NCBI RefSeq assembly: GCF_963678635.1
Contig: NC_087062.1
Location: forward strand, 74,456,349-74,520,348
Direction: 5' to 3'
Length of the DNA: 64,000 nt
Source of the DNA: Symsagittifera roscoffensis
Taxonomy: Eukaryota > Xenacoelomorpha > Acoela > Convolutidae
The notes beneath the pieces were generated by a model. That model had not been told where the DNA came from and searched no databases. It was given only the letters and a program-made list of their open reading frames with translations. The position numbers and the translations under genes are program-made. Numbering within the stretch: position 1 is the stretch's first letter; each line of letters begins with the position of its first letter. Below are positions 44,302 to 55,559 of the stretch, piece after piece.

Positions 44302-47300
44302 GTATATCTTTTGATTACTTGGTCGGAATTTTTGATTAGCGTTTTTTTTTTCGTTTCTCTCTTTTTTTGCCGCATGCTTCATTCGAAGCCTACTATAAGC
44401 GATTCAAAAATTGACCAGTTTAAATTTCTTTTTTTTTGTTTTAATCGCCTTCAGGAAACCAAGCTTCCTCTCATCGGAAGGTTGCGTGACCGATAGTAGT
44501 GACTTGGTTTGCTAGTTGCTTAGGTTGTTCAAATTATTTTTCAGAATCTCTTCAATCAAAGCTACGCCAGAGTTCTATACTACTTGTTTGTCGAGAACTC
44601 TGAAACTTATCCGCACAAAAAGATGAAACCAAAGTACAACTGGGCAAAAGAGCTTCAAGCGCTGAGCAAAATTCTGGACCAGTCGAATGAGAATTTTTAT
44701 GCCAAAGATTTCAACTTGACGCCAATGCTTTCACTAAATTGTTCACACATAACTGATGATGCGGATGGAATAAACAAAGAACTGAAGTTCGAAGAATCAA
44801 TTGATTGCTCAGTTCTAGACCACGTTAAGTTCGCACCAGTAGGAATTCAAGAATCCCTGACTTCTGATTCAGAATCTTGCACAAATCCAAGACGAAGATG
44901 CATTCAAGGGCGCTTTAAAGACATTTTGTACGAACATTACCAGCCTATTGAAACTCCTGAAATAATCTCGAACCCGAATGAAGCAACTAATATTTTCTTT
45001 TGGAAACAAATTGATTCGTGTTGTGACATTTCGCCCTCGGATTTTGATTCGGTAGCGTTCCGAAGAGCTGAAGATGATTCGGATAATTATTTCCAAGCTA
45101 TGAGTGCTCTACAAGATGTGCCGGTTTTACCAGAGCCTTTATTCCTCCGACTTGCATGTGCTGCCGAAATCAATGGGTCTCAATTTTGTGAAATATCTTT
45201 GGGTCCGAAACTGCCGACTTGCTTGAAAGACATTTTCTTGAACGTCTACAATCAAGTCAAGGACCAAATATCGGAGGAGGGCTCGAATGTTGAATCTGAT
45301 TGGCTGAGAAAAATAGGAGCGCCCTTGAAAATTGAGAAATTGCGGGTTTGTATCAAGTTCTACTTCCTGCATCTCCCGCCGAAGGAGAATTGCTTCAACG
45401 TCGTAAATGACTTTGTTGGAGCATCTAGAGTCCGAACATCGAGTTCAGTTTATGAGTACATCCCGAACTCTAATAACGCTGACTCGTTTTATAGCGCAGA
45501 CCTTGACACGAGCGATATTCCAAATCACGTGCCCAGTCAAGAAAGGTTTCTGGCGCGTATGAAATGGTTGATTAGTGACGTGGTGGCCACATGTTTGCAT
45601 GATACTGGCTCAGCCAATCTTCTGGGTATTCAAGTGCATGAAAAGATAAAGAAACACGTGAAGGAATACGAAAGTAGACATTCTAACTCAGATTTCCGTG
45701 AGCTCATTTTGAAGTTTGTCGAAAAGGACGTTGCCAGTTTTGATTTGCTTGAAAAGGAGCTTGAAAAATTTGAGTGGAAAAATTTTAAAATCTGCTCATT
45801 AGGCGCAAATAAACTTATGTACTCTTTATTTGTAGATCCAGAAGCCAGCCTGAAAAGTAGTAAAAATAAAATTTTATTAAAGAGACGTAGAGAGGTGAAA
45901 ACTCAGATAAAAAACGAAGCCAGTTCTGGAAACACATCAGATGTAGGATGTGACTGTTGCCATGATTACGGCGGATTTGTTGCTTCATCCAATCAGGAGG
46001 TTTCCGAGATGGACAAGAGTGACAGTACTAGAAGCTTAACTGTTTCCGAGAAGGTCGAGAGCGGCAGTAAAAGAAGCTGGACTGGTGGCGTGTTAGAAGA
46101 CAATGACAAATCCCTTCTGGAGACTGATTTCATGAAAGAATTCGAGGAATGTCTGCACCAAGATAATCCTATGCTGACTTCATCTCTGGAAGATGTCCGA
46201 CCGGCAGAAAATGATACGCTAGGCGGTCCTCAGGTAAACACGAATGTACAGGGAGAGAATAAGTTTGACGAAAGTTTCGACGATGAGAGAGTAGATACTT
46301 TGAAACTGTGTTGCGATTACGATGGAGACACGAGTAACAACATGGACTCGACATCGTCGCAAGGTGATACTGTCGACATCTTTAGGCCAAAAGCGGAAAA
46401 TTTTTGGATGGTTTTTGAACTTGAAACGACTCCAAAGGTCTACATCTGCAGAATTTATCTACACAAGCCGTTTTGTTGTGAAAATGACGTTTCAGCCTGC
46501 TGCTCTGATCCCGCGTTTCAAGAATTCGAAAAATATGTTCATAAAAGTGTGCATAAAGTGAACCAAATCAAACTTCTGGACCATTTTTACGAGCATGAGC
46601 AGAGTCTTCCGATTCTGTTGAATTACACTGGAGAACGAGGTAGTTCCATTGAGCCAGTAGTGGATTGGCGAGAGTTAATGTTAACTGCAGATTTCACAGA
46701 ATGGGATCCGGATGAGTTCAAATGCGACGAAGTGAAACGCATTGAGATTCCGATCCATGTCCGCATCCAGCCTGCGAACCCGAAATCGGGAAGCGAAAAT
46801 GTATCGACTGCCGTTCTAAACGTGTTTGCAAAACGAGGAATCAAAACAGCTAGAATACCTCCTGCAGTTTCTTTGTATAAAACAGACGAAGGAGATGTTT
46901 TCTACTTGAAGTGCGCAATCGAAGACAATACTTCATCTAAAAAGTCAACAGGAGGGGGGAAATTGAGTGATAGTGGTACGCGATACGGCGAAGTGTTTCA
47001 ATCCTCGCAAACTCTGTCCTACTCCACCCCAAGAATCAAGTATTCCCTGGTTGTGAGTGTTTTCGGGGTTGGGCAACTCGATTGCTTCCTCAAAGTGGAT
47101 CTAAAAAATCAATTGGAGGCATCTCTGAGAGACAGAACTTTGTCTCAACTTTGGACTGCCTTTTTGCAAAGTCAGTGCAAGTTGTACACGGCTGATGTTG
47201 AGCTTCTACAGAGTCGAAATGTGACCCCGAATGTGTATGTGTTCGAAATTCCGACTGAATTCTATGGTTATTTGTACCATTTCATGTGGCATCTGCAGAG

Positions 47301-50300
47301 CAATTTGAACTTGTACACAGTCGAACCGAAATACTGGAATGTAGAAGAGCATGAGTTTCACTTCAAAGGGCTCAACGGCGAGTCTTGTCAAAGCGTGAAC
47401 TGTCGTCTGTTTGTCAATGTAAAGGACGAGTCTTATTTGCTGAGAAGCAACCCTCTGTCTTCTAAGCCTCTGAGGTCGAGGAGTGATCCTGGGATTGCGC
47501 TGCTCGAATTTTCAATCATTTCTCCGACGGAGGACAAAAGGAACCGTTCTTTCAGGTTAAATACTGACGATTTGAACATGTTCTCAGATGAGGCAAATTT
47601 ACCTTTTTGCGAAATTGTTGAAAAAGATTCAATGAAAGACGACAAGTATTACATCCGATTCTGCGTGTGGGAAACGGGAAAGATTGACAGGGAGAAGTTG
47701 TTGAACAAAGTGGTGGAAAGTTGCATTACTCAGGCACTGTGCGATGTGTACATAGAGTACAAACTCTTGAACCAAGCTCCTGTGGGTGTCGACGGTCCAG
47801 GGGCAAAGGATGTGAACCATGTTGACCTTCTCAGTTTGCCTCCAGAATCTTACCTGCACCATCATCACCACGCATCGTCCGTTGACAAAATTGCGTTTTA
47901 CTTGAACCAAGTGTTTCCGTGGTTAATTAAAAGTCGAGAACAATCAAGTTGCATGTCAGTGATCACGCATAAGTGCTCGATTAACTTCCGACAAAGGTTA
48001 TCAGAGTTCTTTTTCTCGGTCCAAAATGCAATTAAACAGGATAACAAAGGAACCGAATTTGTTTGGCTGTTGTATCGGAACAAAAACGGACACTTGCATA
48101 AAATAAGAGATCAATCTCTGACCAAAGCGTTGAATTGTGGCGAAATGGGCTTGGATTTCCCGGAACTGGTGCTGCCACCTCAGACTGATTTAGCCGAGTA
48201 CTACTTCCTCGCATTCAACCCGAACGAGTGGAGTTTCACGGGTCGAAGCCGCCACGCTTCTGGAAATTCTGAGTCTAAATTTTCTGTCGCCCGTCACCAG
48301 GTAGTGCATGTGCCGAAAGATATATTCGTAGATACAGTCAATAGACGAAGTGTTATTATCGGAAAATTCCAAAACCGAGAACTTTTTTCCGTCGCTTACA
48401 ATATTTCAAGTGTGAATAATTTCTTCAGTCATTTTGACGAAAGGGCTCAAAGCATGAACTTCGACTCTCGTATTTTGAACTGTATCGTTCGACAAAAAAT
48501 GGGCATTTTCAACCATAAATGCTTCACAGATATAATTAAACGAACCTCGAGAAACAGAAATCAGCAGAGAACGATTGCGTTTCAGGAGAAATTTAAAGAA
48601 CACAGGGTTGCTCTGGACCCCAAAATTGACGTTTCAAAAGCTGATGACGTTATGAGACAACAGCCGAATATTTACAGCAAAATAATCGCAGCACAGGAAA
48701 AAGTTAACTTCAGTAAAGCTACAAGGTTGGGTCAAATATTTACACCCAAAGTCAAAATTTCGTTTGTCGAAGCATTGAAACAATTTGCTCACACTTATGA
48801 GTATGGTAGAACAAAACGGCACATTCGAGATTATCTGAAAAAGTTCGAAAATAACGTGGAGCAAAAGATAGACAGCCTCGCTGTTAATCGTGACGAACTT
48901 GAACTTATTTTGTCTAGATCAAGATTGTATCATTACGTAACAACGCCCATGTTTTTTGCTTCTTCATGGCACAAACTACAGGCTCAAAATTCGAACACGA
49001 TGCAAGTTCCGTCAGAATCAGATTTCCAGGCAAATAAACTTTCCAATACTTGGTACGATGATCGCAAAGAGGAGATAATGGATGGTTTTTCGAGAAGATT
49101 TGAAAGCAAAATTCAACTCCAGATAACCCAGCATAACCCAAATATGAGTCATACCTCCCGAGTAAAACATCAAAGTGGAAACTATCCATTGCACCAGCAA
49201 TCGTCCCAATTGTTGTTCTTCCCCGGACCTCGGAATGTTCCTGCCTCTTCGTTTAAATTTGCGCGTTACTTTGTTCGATCAGTGAATTATGGTGGCGTTG
49301 CTGTGATCAAATACGGATTTTACATAAACGAGTACGACTGTTTTTTCTGCGTCCAGTTGAACACTTTTCTATTCAGACGCTCTTCGACGAGAGGCGCAAA
49401 CAGCTTTGAACTTTTCGACGATTATTATCAAAAATTGGACTACCTGGTTCAGAACTTACACGTTCACTCCTTCGCTTACGATTTGCAACTTAGAATGGCC
49501 TGGACTTATATTTTAGAGAAAAACAGGCTGAATTCGGCCATTGCATACCCTGAGCTAGAGTCAAGTCAGAAAAATGTGTTAAATTTTTTGAAGGATTTCA
49601 TCACTTTCCACCACAGCAAAGCACCCTCGAGTTCTATCAAAAGACTTCTGAGTAAAGAAATTCGGGTATCATTGGGTGTCGGTGATGATATAGACCCGAA
49701 GCAGTTCTACGAATATCTTGTAGACAGACGACAGCTTTATAACATAGCGTGTTTTTCAGTCCCAGGGTCAATGGGAAAAACGGGATTGGAAAACACGACC
49801 TTGATCACTCAAAGCTATGATGTAAAAGCTAGTCAAAGTCCGTTGAGTTTTTCTGTTGGGGAATTGAAGTGTACTCTTCTGTTCGCTCACGACAGTTTTG
49901 AGAAAACGGAGCACAAACATCGGAAACAAGCGTGGCCGATTTGTGACGAGCAACTTTGCTGCAAATACGATTTGGGAAAAACTGGGAAGGAGAAGTTTTT
50001 GGTCATTAAATATTACCTGATTCTGAGCTCTGAAATCATAGAAGCACCGAATGTGTTATTGGACCCGTTTAAGCCAAATTTGCGCGCGGAAGAGCGTCGA
50101 AAGTTTAATAAAATTGAGCAAGATCGCTCAAAATATCTTAACGATATGCTGCAAGAACAGGACAAACTGTGTACTTGTCAGATTAAGCGCGTATTGGATC
50201 GTGTCAAGAAAGATTTCCACCGTGACTTGCTGTTGAGTAAAATTGTTGACTGCAGCACGAGTCCAAAAATGGAAACTAGTTCCAGCTTCCCTGTTGAACC

Positions 50301-51063
50301 CCAGCCCCCAAGCAGAGGCCAGACTTTCTCGGTGTTCAACAGCAGTGACACGAAAAAGAAGAGTTCCGCTTCATTGTCAGCTGTTTTTACGCAAAGTCAC
50401 ATTTTCCAATCCTGTCTCAACGAGAAAGAATCTCTGATGCTTCTCGACTTTTTCTTTCCGATTTCGATCGAAGCCTTTCTAAGAGAAGCACAAGCGCGCT
50501 TTTTCGACGTGAAAGAACCTGATTTGAAAGCTGCAGATACATTTGCGGCCAAATTTAGCAGCTTGATTAAACTTATTGTGCCTAAAATTGACGAGTTTTT
50601 GGCTGCACTATCGAGAATGGCATCAGTTCACGTATTGACTTTTTCTACTAAGGACTTAAATAGCAGTGTAGGAGAATTTGGCCTCGAATTTACGGAGAAT
50701 GATCTATTCGACAACCAACCGGACACCGACTCAATATCAGGCAGTGGAGAACAATGTGCGCTAGTATTCAGAAAATCGACGACCTGTCACTACAAATCCC
50801 TTCCTTGCATTCCCGAGTTTCTGGTTTTGATAGCAAGGTCGGGAAACTTGCCAAGAACAGTTCTACAGAAACTCAAAACTTCAGAGACAACAGACAACAC
50901 GATGAGTTTTGAAAGTAGTCAGAATCGAGTAGACGTAGATTCAAAAATTATGATAGTTTCAACTAATTCTCTGCGAACTAACAAAAAACTCTATTCTAGT
51001 GAAAATATCGAATTTATTCAGAACATATATAGTTTCATGATATATTTTTCATATCTCAATTAA
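41131..51063 (+). CDS. SZT2: SZT2-like KICSTOR scaffold protein
   Basis: The coding join is 41131-44301 and 44545-51063, about 3,229 residues. A single GT-AG intron of 243 bp interrupts it. Vertebrate SZT2 is about 3,400 residues. In KICSTOR (with KPTN, ITFG2 and KICS2) it places GATOR1 on the lysosome and restrains mTORC1 when amino acids are scarce. The assignment rests on the length, the absence of any enzymatic motif, and the N-terminal pattern: LFTIVLDIS early, then VVIISDMTNSLPLQLFDEF and the following ISCSFLML and YLSNYGLIPDTSLFEAF, which parallel the family's ITDGVTSVPD and CSFVQVGG region. A run of five histidines lies near residue 2,165. About 100 N-terminal residues of the vertebrate form are missing; an in-frame TAA at 41107-41109 fixes the start here unless an upstream exon joins. 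The C-terminus is tentative. Confidence 0.75.
44302..44544 (+). other. SZT2-like intron
   Basis: This 243-bp intron is T-rich, with acceptor ATTTTTCAG at 44544. Nothing else is seen in it. Confidence 0.8.
44545..51063 (+). CDS. SZT2: SZT2-like exon 2 (6.5 kb)
   Basis: It is a single uninterrupted exon of 2,172 codons plus TAA (51061-51063). It includes an acidic, Ser-rich, probably disordered stretch near residues 1500-1650 and a well-conserved-looking segment, HVHSFAYDLQLR, near residue 2,700. The last 40 or so residues are hydrophobic and may instead be intronic if a further 3' exon exists. Confidence 0.78.
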   Translation, partial: NLFNQSYARVLYYLFVENSETYPHKKMKPKYNWAKELQALSKILDQSNENFYAKDFNLTPMLSLNCSHITDDADGINKELKFEESIDCSVLDHVKFAPVGIQESLTSDSESCTNPRRRCIQGRFKDILYEHYQPIETPEIISNPNEATNIFFWKQIDSCCDISPSDFDSVAFRRAEDDSDNYFQAMSALQDVPVLPEPLFLRLACAAEINGSQFCEISLGPKLPTCLKDIFLNVYNQVKDQISEEGSNVESDWLRKIGAPLKIEKLRVCIKFYFLHLPPKENCFNVVNDFVGASRVRTSSSVYEYIPNSNNADSFYSADLDTSDIPNHVPSQERFLARMKWLISDVVATCLHDTGSANLLGIQVHEKIKKHVKEYESRHSNSDFRELILKFVEKDVASFDLLEKELEKFEWKNFKICSLGANKLMYSLFVDPEASLKSSKNKILLKRRREVKTQIKNEASSGNTSDVGCDCCHDYGGFVASSNQEVSEMDKSDSTRSLTVSEKVESGSKRSWTGGVLEDNDKSLLETDFMKEFEECLHQDNPMLTSSLEDVRPAENDTLGGPQVNTNVQGENKFDESFDDERVDTLKLCCDYDGDTSNNMDSTSSQGDTVDIFRPKAENFWMVFELETTPKVYICRIYLHKPFCCENDVSACCSDPAFQEFEKYVHKSVHKVNQIKLLDHFYEHEQSLPILLNYTGERGSSIEPVVDWRELMLTADFTEWDPDEFKCDEVKRIEIPIHVRIQPANPKSGSENVSTAVLNVFAKRGIKTARIPPAVSLYKTDEGDVFYLKCAIEDNTSSKKSTGGGKLSDSGTRYGEVFQSSQTLSYSTPRIKYSLVVSVFGVGQLDCFLKVDLKNQLEASLRDRTLSQLWTAFLQSQCKLYTADVELLQSRNVTPNVYVFEIPTEFYGYLYHFMWHLQSNLNLYTVEPKYWNVEEHEFHFKGLNGESCQSVNCRLFVNVKDESYLLRSNPLSSKPLRSRSDPGIALLEFSIISPTEDKRNRSFRLNTDDLNMFSDEANLPFCEIVEKDSMKDDKYYIRFCVWETGKIDREKLLNKVVESCITQALCDVYIEYKLLNQAPVGVDGPGAKDVNHVDLLSLPPESYLHHHHHASSVDKIAFYLNQVFPWLIKSREQSSCMSVITHKCSINFRQRLSEFFFSVQNAIKQDNKGTEFVWLLYRNKNGHLHKIRDQSLTKALNCGEMGLDFPELVLPPQTDLAEYYFLAFNPNEWSFTGRSRHASGNSESKFSVARHQVVHVPKDIFVDTVNRRSVIIGKFQNRELFSVAYNISSVNNFFSHFDERAQSMNFDSRILNCIVRQKMGIFNHKCFTDIIKRTSRNRNQQRTIAFQEKFKEHRVALDPKIDVSKADDVMRQQPNIYSKIIAAQEKVNFSKATRLGQIFTPKVKISFVEALKQFAHTYEYGRTKRHIRDYLKKFENNVEQKIDSLAVNRDELELILSRSRLYHYVTTPMFFASSWHKLQAQNSNTMQVPSESDFQANKLSNTWYDDRKEEIMDGFSRRFESKIQLQITQHNPNMSHTSRVKHQSGNYPLHQQSSQLLFFPGPRNVPASSFKFARYFVRSVNYGGVAVIKYGFYINEYDCFFCVQLNTFLFRRSSTRGANSFELFDDYYQKLDYLVQNLHVHSFAYDLQLRMAWTYILEKNRLNSAIAYPELESSQKNVLNFLKDFITFHHSKAPSSSIKRLLSKEIRVSLGVGDDIDPKQFYEYLVDRRQLYNIACFSVPGSMGKTGLENTTLITQSYDVKASQSPLSFSVGELKCTLLFAHDSFEKTEHKHRKQAWPICDEQLCCKYDLGKTGKEKFLVIKYYLILSSEIIEAPNVLLDPFKPNLRAEERRKFNKIEQDRSKYLNDMLQEQDKLCTCQIKRVLDRVKKDFHRDLLLSKIVDCSTSPKMETSSSFPVEPQPPSRGQTFSVFNSSDTKKKSSASLSAVFTQSHIFQSCLNEKESLMLLDFFFPISIEAFLREAQARFFDVKEPDLKAADTFAAKFSSLIKLIVPKIDEFLAALSRMASVHVLTFSTKDLNSSVGEFGLEFTENDLFDNQPDTDSISGSGEQCALVFRKSTTCHYKSLPCIPEFLVLIARSGNLPRTVLQKLKTSETTDNTMSFESSQNRVDVDSKIMIVSTNSLRTNKKLYSSENIEFIQNIYSFMIYFSYLN

Positions 51064-51725
51064 TACAAAATTGTTCAATATTACATAATTGCCTATATTG
51101 CAAGTATGTTGCATAGTGTCTATTTTTGTTTGTTTTTTTTTTTTAAAAAACCAGCTATCTCTACTTAGCAAAAGTTCATTTGTTTCTTCCTCTACTTATT
51201 GTGCAAGCATTTGTACTCAACCAGAATATTAGGCTAAGGCTAGAATTCAATTTTTCATTTCAAAAATCATTTTGTTTTTCCTTTGAGGGGGTTTGTTTGA
51301 TTTGAAGCTCACTTGAGCTGTCCGAGGAAAAATTGAGTTATCCAAGAACAAACAAGAATTCAGCAAAAAATATGTTTTTTTTTATTGTTTCAAAAGTTGT
51401 TGTATACTTTTTGAGTGTTCAGCAGATTCCTTAGAATAGCTTTTTTGAAATTATTATAGATTCGAAACAGTCAAAGACTTTTCAGCTTTTGCTTGAGAAA
51501 AATTTGAATTTTTAATTGAAAAATTTTAGAAAGTCTTAATTGAAAAGATCATGACCTTTTACTCAAGCAAGTTCCTGTCTTATAGTACAAGTTTCATGTT
51601 TTCTGGCAATTTTACATTTTTACTGACATATTATGCACATTTTTATGTTCAAATTTTTTGTTAAATTTCAGTAATGGCATTTTGCTAGAATTTTTGTTTG
51701 CCTTTCAATAGTTATGTGCTTATCC
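51064..51725. other. 3' flank of the SZT2-like gene
   Basis: AT-rich, with no gene seen. Confidence 0.4.
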
Positions 51726-51860
51726 GTCTTCAAAACGGATTCATTGCTGCTAGGTATTCAGAATACAGTAAGGAGATATTGCATAGCTTAGAAGACAAAC
51801 GATTCGAAAATAGAGAGGTGCCTAGTTCGAAACCCGTAAGCGGATAATTGTTTTTATTTT
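51726..51860 (+). mobile_element. Possible tRNA-like SINE head
   Basis: CCTAGTTCGAAACCCG resembles a T-arm or B-box, and GCTAGGTATTCAGAATAC upstream could pair with it in part. The A-box is unclear. The tail GCTTCTCCTCTGTCTAG near 51930 resembles the other SINE tails. Confidence 0.4.
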
Positions 51861-51960
51861 TCAAATAAGTTTTTGTTCCGAACGTCTTTTTATTGTTTTG
51901 ACGTTTTTCTTGTTATTACGAAGTAAGTTCAGCTTCTCCTCTGTCTAGTTTTTTGGTTAC

Positions 51961-52620
51961 TTACGCTTGTGATTAACAAGCGTTATCAAATCGGAGTATA
52001 CATTTTTTTCGGGTTAACAAATAGTTAAACAAAATCACTGAATCATTTGTGCAGCATTCAATTCTGCTGCAAACATGCTCATTTTCTTGAAAATTCAAAT
52101 TAACTACTGGTTGCCAAAATTAGTTGACGGCTTAGGACCTAGGCTTTTGTTTTATCGGCCTAGTGACCTAATGTTGATTTGTTTAACGTGAAAAGTAGTT
52201 TTTTGCCTACTTCTGGGTCGCACAAATTGCTAAAGTCTAAAGAGTAGTTATAGATCTAGTTTTTCATGACAACAATTTTTTTTCGGCTTTTTGTTTTTTT
52301 CTTTTCTTTTTTCGGTTCGATTGGTTTCGGCCTATATTATATCTGCGTAATGGCCTCATTTTGCGTCTTTCGATGACGAATGTTTTTTAGTGCGTGTGGG
52401 TTTTGAGGTTGGAGGGGGGCTTGATAATTTTTCTTTAGTCTTAAATTTTTTTGAATTGTTTTCATGTTTTTTTTTGTTTAATTTTACTTTTTTGGCTTTT
52501 TAGGTTTTGGCTTAAATTATATCGGCTTAGTGACTTTTATTTTTTCATTTGACGAGCAAATAGGGTTTTGTATGTGAGCAAGTTTTGAAGGCGAGGGGGA
52601 CTTGTCAAGTTTTTAGAAGT
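51961..52620 (+). repeat. Decayed repeat block, copy 2
   Basis: It begins with the leader also seen at 35885 and 38456. It then follows 23870-24300 in order: GGGTCGCACAAATTGCTAAA, ATAGATCTAGTTTTTCATGA, TTTCGATGACGAATG, and GGGTTTTGAGGTTGGAGGGG. At least two tandem units of the G-rich segment are present. Confidence 0.6.
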
Positions 52621-54870
52621 CTTTGTCTTGCTAATTTTTTTTCGGCTGAAAGGGTTTCTGCTCAGATATTTGCTGCCGTTTGGTGAACTTTTTCCGATGC
52701 TATTTTCGCATTCAGCTTTTACAGATTTGTTTTTTTTGGAAAATAGAAAGTTGATTAAGTGCCAATGAGCGTTTTTTTTTTTAGGAAAAAGTCATAAAAT
52801 TTGATCAAGCTCAAATTTGTTGTTTTTTTTTGTATCATGTTTTTCGACCATTTTTATTTCAATTCAAGTTCGTCTGCTGAGAAGAAGGCAAATGGCGCTC
52901 TCCTATTACGAAAATACAAGTGGAGCAAAAAAAGTGAATTTAAGTTTTGAAATTGGTTTTTTTTTAAAATTCCCAGCAGAATGAAAATATTTACCTCTTG
53001 AATCAGTTTTCTTTAATTCGGTTAAATTCAGATAAAAAAGTTTCTTAAAATTTTTTTTTGACTTAAAGATGGTTAACCTGATGTGTTTCTTAGAAATTCA
53101 GAAGTTGAAAAGGTTTTGAAAATTTTTTTTTACCGGTTTTCCTGAGTTAAATGATTATAAGCAATTATCGAACTGTCAGTTGGCTATGCTTTTGGAATAT
53201 CTGTTTTTTTTTGTGAATTTCTACGGTTTTGTGCAAAAGCTTAGAGCATTGATTTTTAATTAGCCCCACAAATCAGTTTGCAAGGGACACTTTTGAAAAT
53301 TGACTCAAATTTAGTCACGCGCAGTTAAATTGGCAAAGAGCAAAGCTACGCCGAACTCTACTTAAGGTTGCGCAAAACAATGTCATAGTCTGTGAGACAG
53401 ATTATCAGTTTAAAAAATTACAGAGCCTGTTTAGCAAGCAAACGCTCGTTGTATACTACGGGTTCAATTTTCCCAACCTATCTCTTTTCGCGCCTTTACA
53501 ACAATAGTTCTCCATTTCAATATCTGTTGAATGCTCCAATTCATTTTGGCAATTTGATAGCATGGGTTACACATGCTTTAGTGATGGCTCCTGTCAGGAA
53601 GGTAGATAGATGGCACACAGCAGCTGTAAGGATATTAGACACCTACTGTGGCGATCTCATATGCTTCATTTTTATTATCAGAAGCCCATTTATTTATTTT
53701 TGAATTGTAATGCATTATAAAGATCCGTTAGAAAATACATTCTCAAGCTCCGTTAATGCATTATAAAGCACCGCTGTGCTTACTGTATTTGCACATTAGG
53801 AATTGTAACCAAGTAAAAATCTTCTTTGAAGCGGAAATTGCAGTCAACTACAAAGGCATGGGCGAAATTCTTGGCGTAGAGCGGGTTCTCCGGGTTCTAG
53901 GCAACTCAAAGAAAGCTAAGAGGGGGTCAAGTGTGTATCATATTCAAGGCCTATACGTCATGATTCAGATTCACAAGATGAGAAAAATTCAAAATCAGTG
54001 TCGAGACACATTGGTCTAATTCTTACAGTTTTCTGACTAATTTATACGGAGTCGATTTGATCATAAATTGTTTCAGCTTAAGTAGCTACATCGTGCTCCT
54101 AATTAACTAATTAAATCTTCGCGCACTGCCTGAAAATAAACAGAGAATTTGGAAAAAGATGAAATTTTCTTATCATACGCTTATGCTTTTTTACGAGATC
54201 AATTTTTTTCAACCGAAATCGCACATTTTGTGTTTGACTTCTGTTCAGTTTTACAGTGTTTGCAAAGTATTTAGCGTGAAATTAAATAAAGCAATTGCTA
54301 ATTTCTTTGCCATCTGAAAATTTTTATGATTTCCTAGCTTTTAATATCTTGAATTAAAAAGAATTTTTAACCTTTTTCAATCAATAGATCATTTTTGGAT
54401 ATTTTAGTGTGCTGAGTTTTGACAATTAATTGACGAGATAATCAATGGTTTTATTTAGTTGCATGTGAACGCATAACGTATAAAAGGTGAATGAATCTGG
54501 CTCAAAAATCATTGTTCTAACTTTTGAAGAAAGGGTCCGAGTATTTGCTGTCGCGGTTTTGAATAATTTTTACTGTCGATTTTTGACATTTTTTTCTTTG
54601 CAGTCCACAACAAGTAATTCATCTGCGATTATTTTTTGTGAATTATTAAGTGTGATGATTATTAGTTTAAAATGATTAATTCGTGCGAAATTCAAATTTT
54701 CATTAACGCGTAGCGCAGCCAGCAAAATACTCCAAATTAAATGAAAGAAAATAAATTACCCAAAATAGTTTTTTCTAATGGACTTAAGTTGTTTGATTTT
54801 GTGTTTTACATTGCGTGTGGGATACTTTTTCAAAAAAAAAACAAAATTTTTTTCAAGTTATTTTTTTCGT
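52621..54870. other. Intergenic, nothing firm
   Basis: It contains a third copy of the 32490/32697 unit near 52893 and a possible fragment of the 31095 repeat near 53930-54010. ORFs at 53392-53703 and 53756-54019 resemble no known protein. Confidence 0.4.
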
Positions 54871-54879
54871 TCCATGATA

Positions 54880-54985
54880 TTCAATCTTATTCCGATCTAC
54901 CCTGATCTTATATGCCCTATACTATTCTATTCTATGTTCCAGAATATCCTATACCAATCTACCCTATACCATTTTACCCTATAAT
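54880..54985 (+). repeat. Short minisatellite
   Basis: Imperfect repeats of about 11-14 bp based on TACCCTATACC and variants. Confidence 0.6.
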
Positions 54986-55559
54986 TAAAGCAATTGAAAC
55001 TTAATTCCTCCTCTTGATGAATCCGAAACAGAATATTTCCGAACAAATCAAAGAACCATTAGTTGTGACCGAAGAATGATTGCCTCACGTGAACATATCA
55101 AAGCAACCTAAAATTTGCTTGTTCAAATTGTAAATGAGTTCAAAGCATGAACGAGCAAAAATTTCATTCCAGTTTTTTGATAGAAATGCGTTGCGGCGAT
55201 TTCTGATTAGTTGATCATAAAAGGTGGAGTAGACCCCCCAGTACCAGGCCAAGGCGGTACTGGTGCGAGGTGATGGAGAACGAAAAAATCTTTTTATATA
55301 GGCCTCTCACCTCCCAAAAAATTAGCCCTCTACGGCCACGGGAACCTCAAAAAATGTATTTTTAGAAATTCAATTGATTTTTCGAAAAACGCATTAAATT
55401 TGATACAATAAACGCAACGCAATCAGGAATGATTTAATTGCGCGAGAGAATACACATGTTAAAATAGAATCTTTGCTAAAATTGTTGCAAATATTTTTCA
55501 CTTTCTTATTCAATTCCCTGTACTTCTTGCGACTGGGGTTGCTGTTTCCCCCCACTGTC

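Noticed and set aside
53392-54019. Two adjacent ORFs of 103 and 87 codons
   Set aside because: No domain is seen, and the second overlaps a possible repeat fragment. I cannot support a gene.
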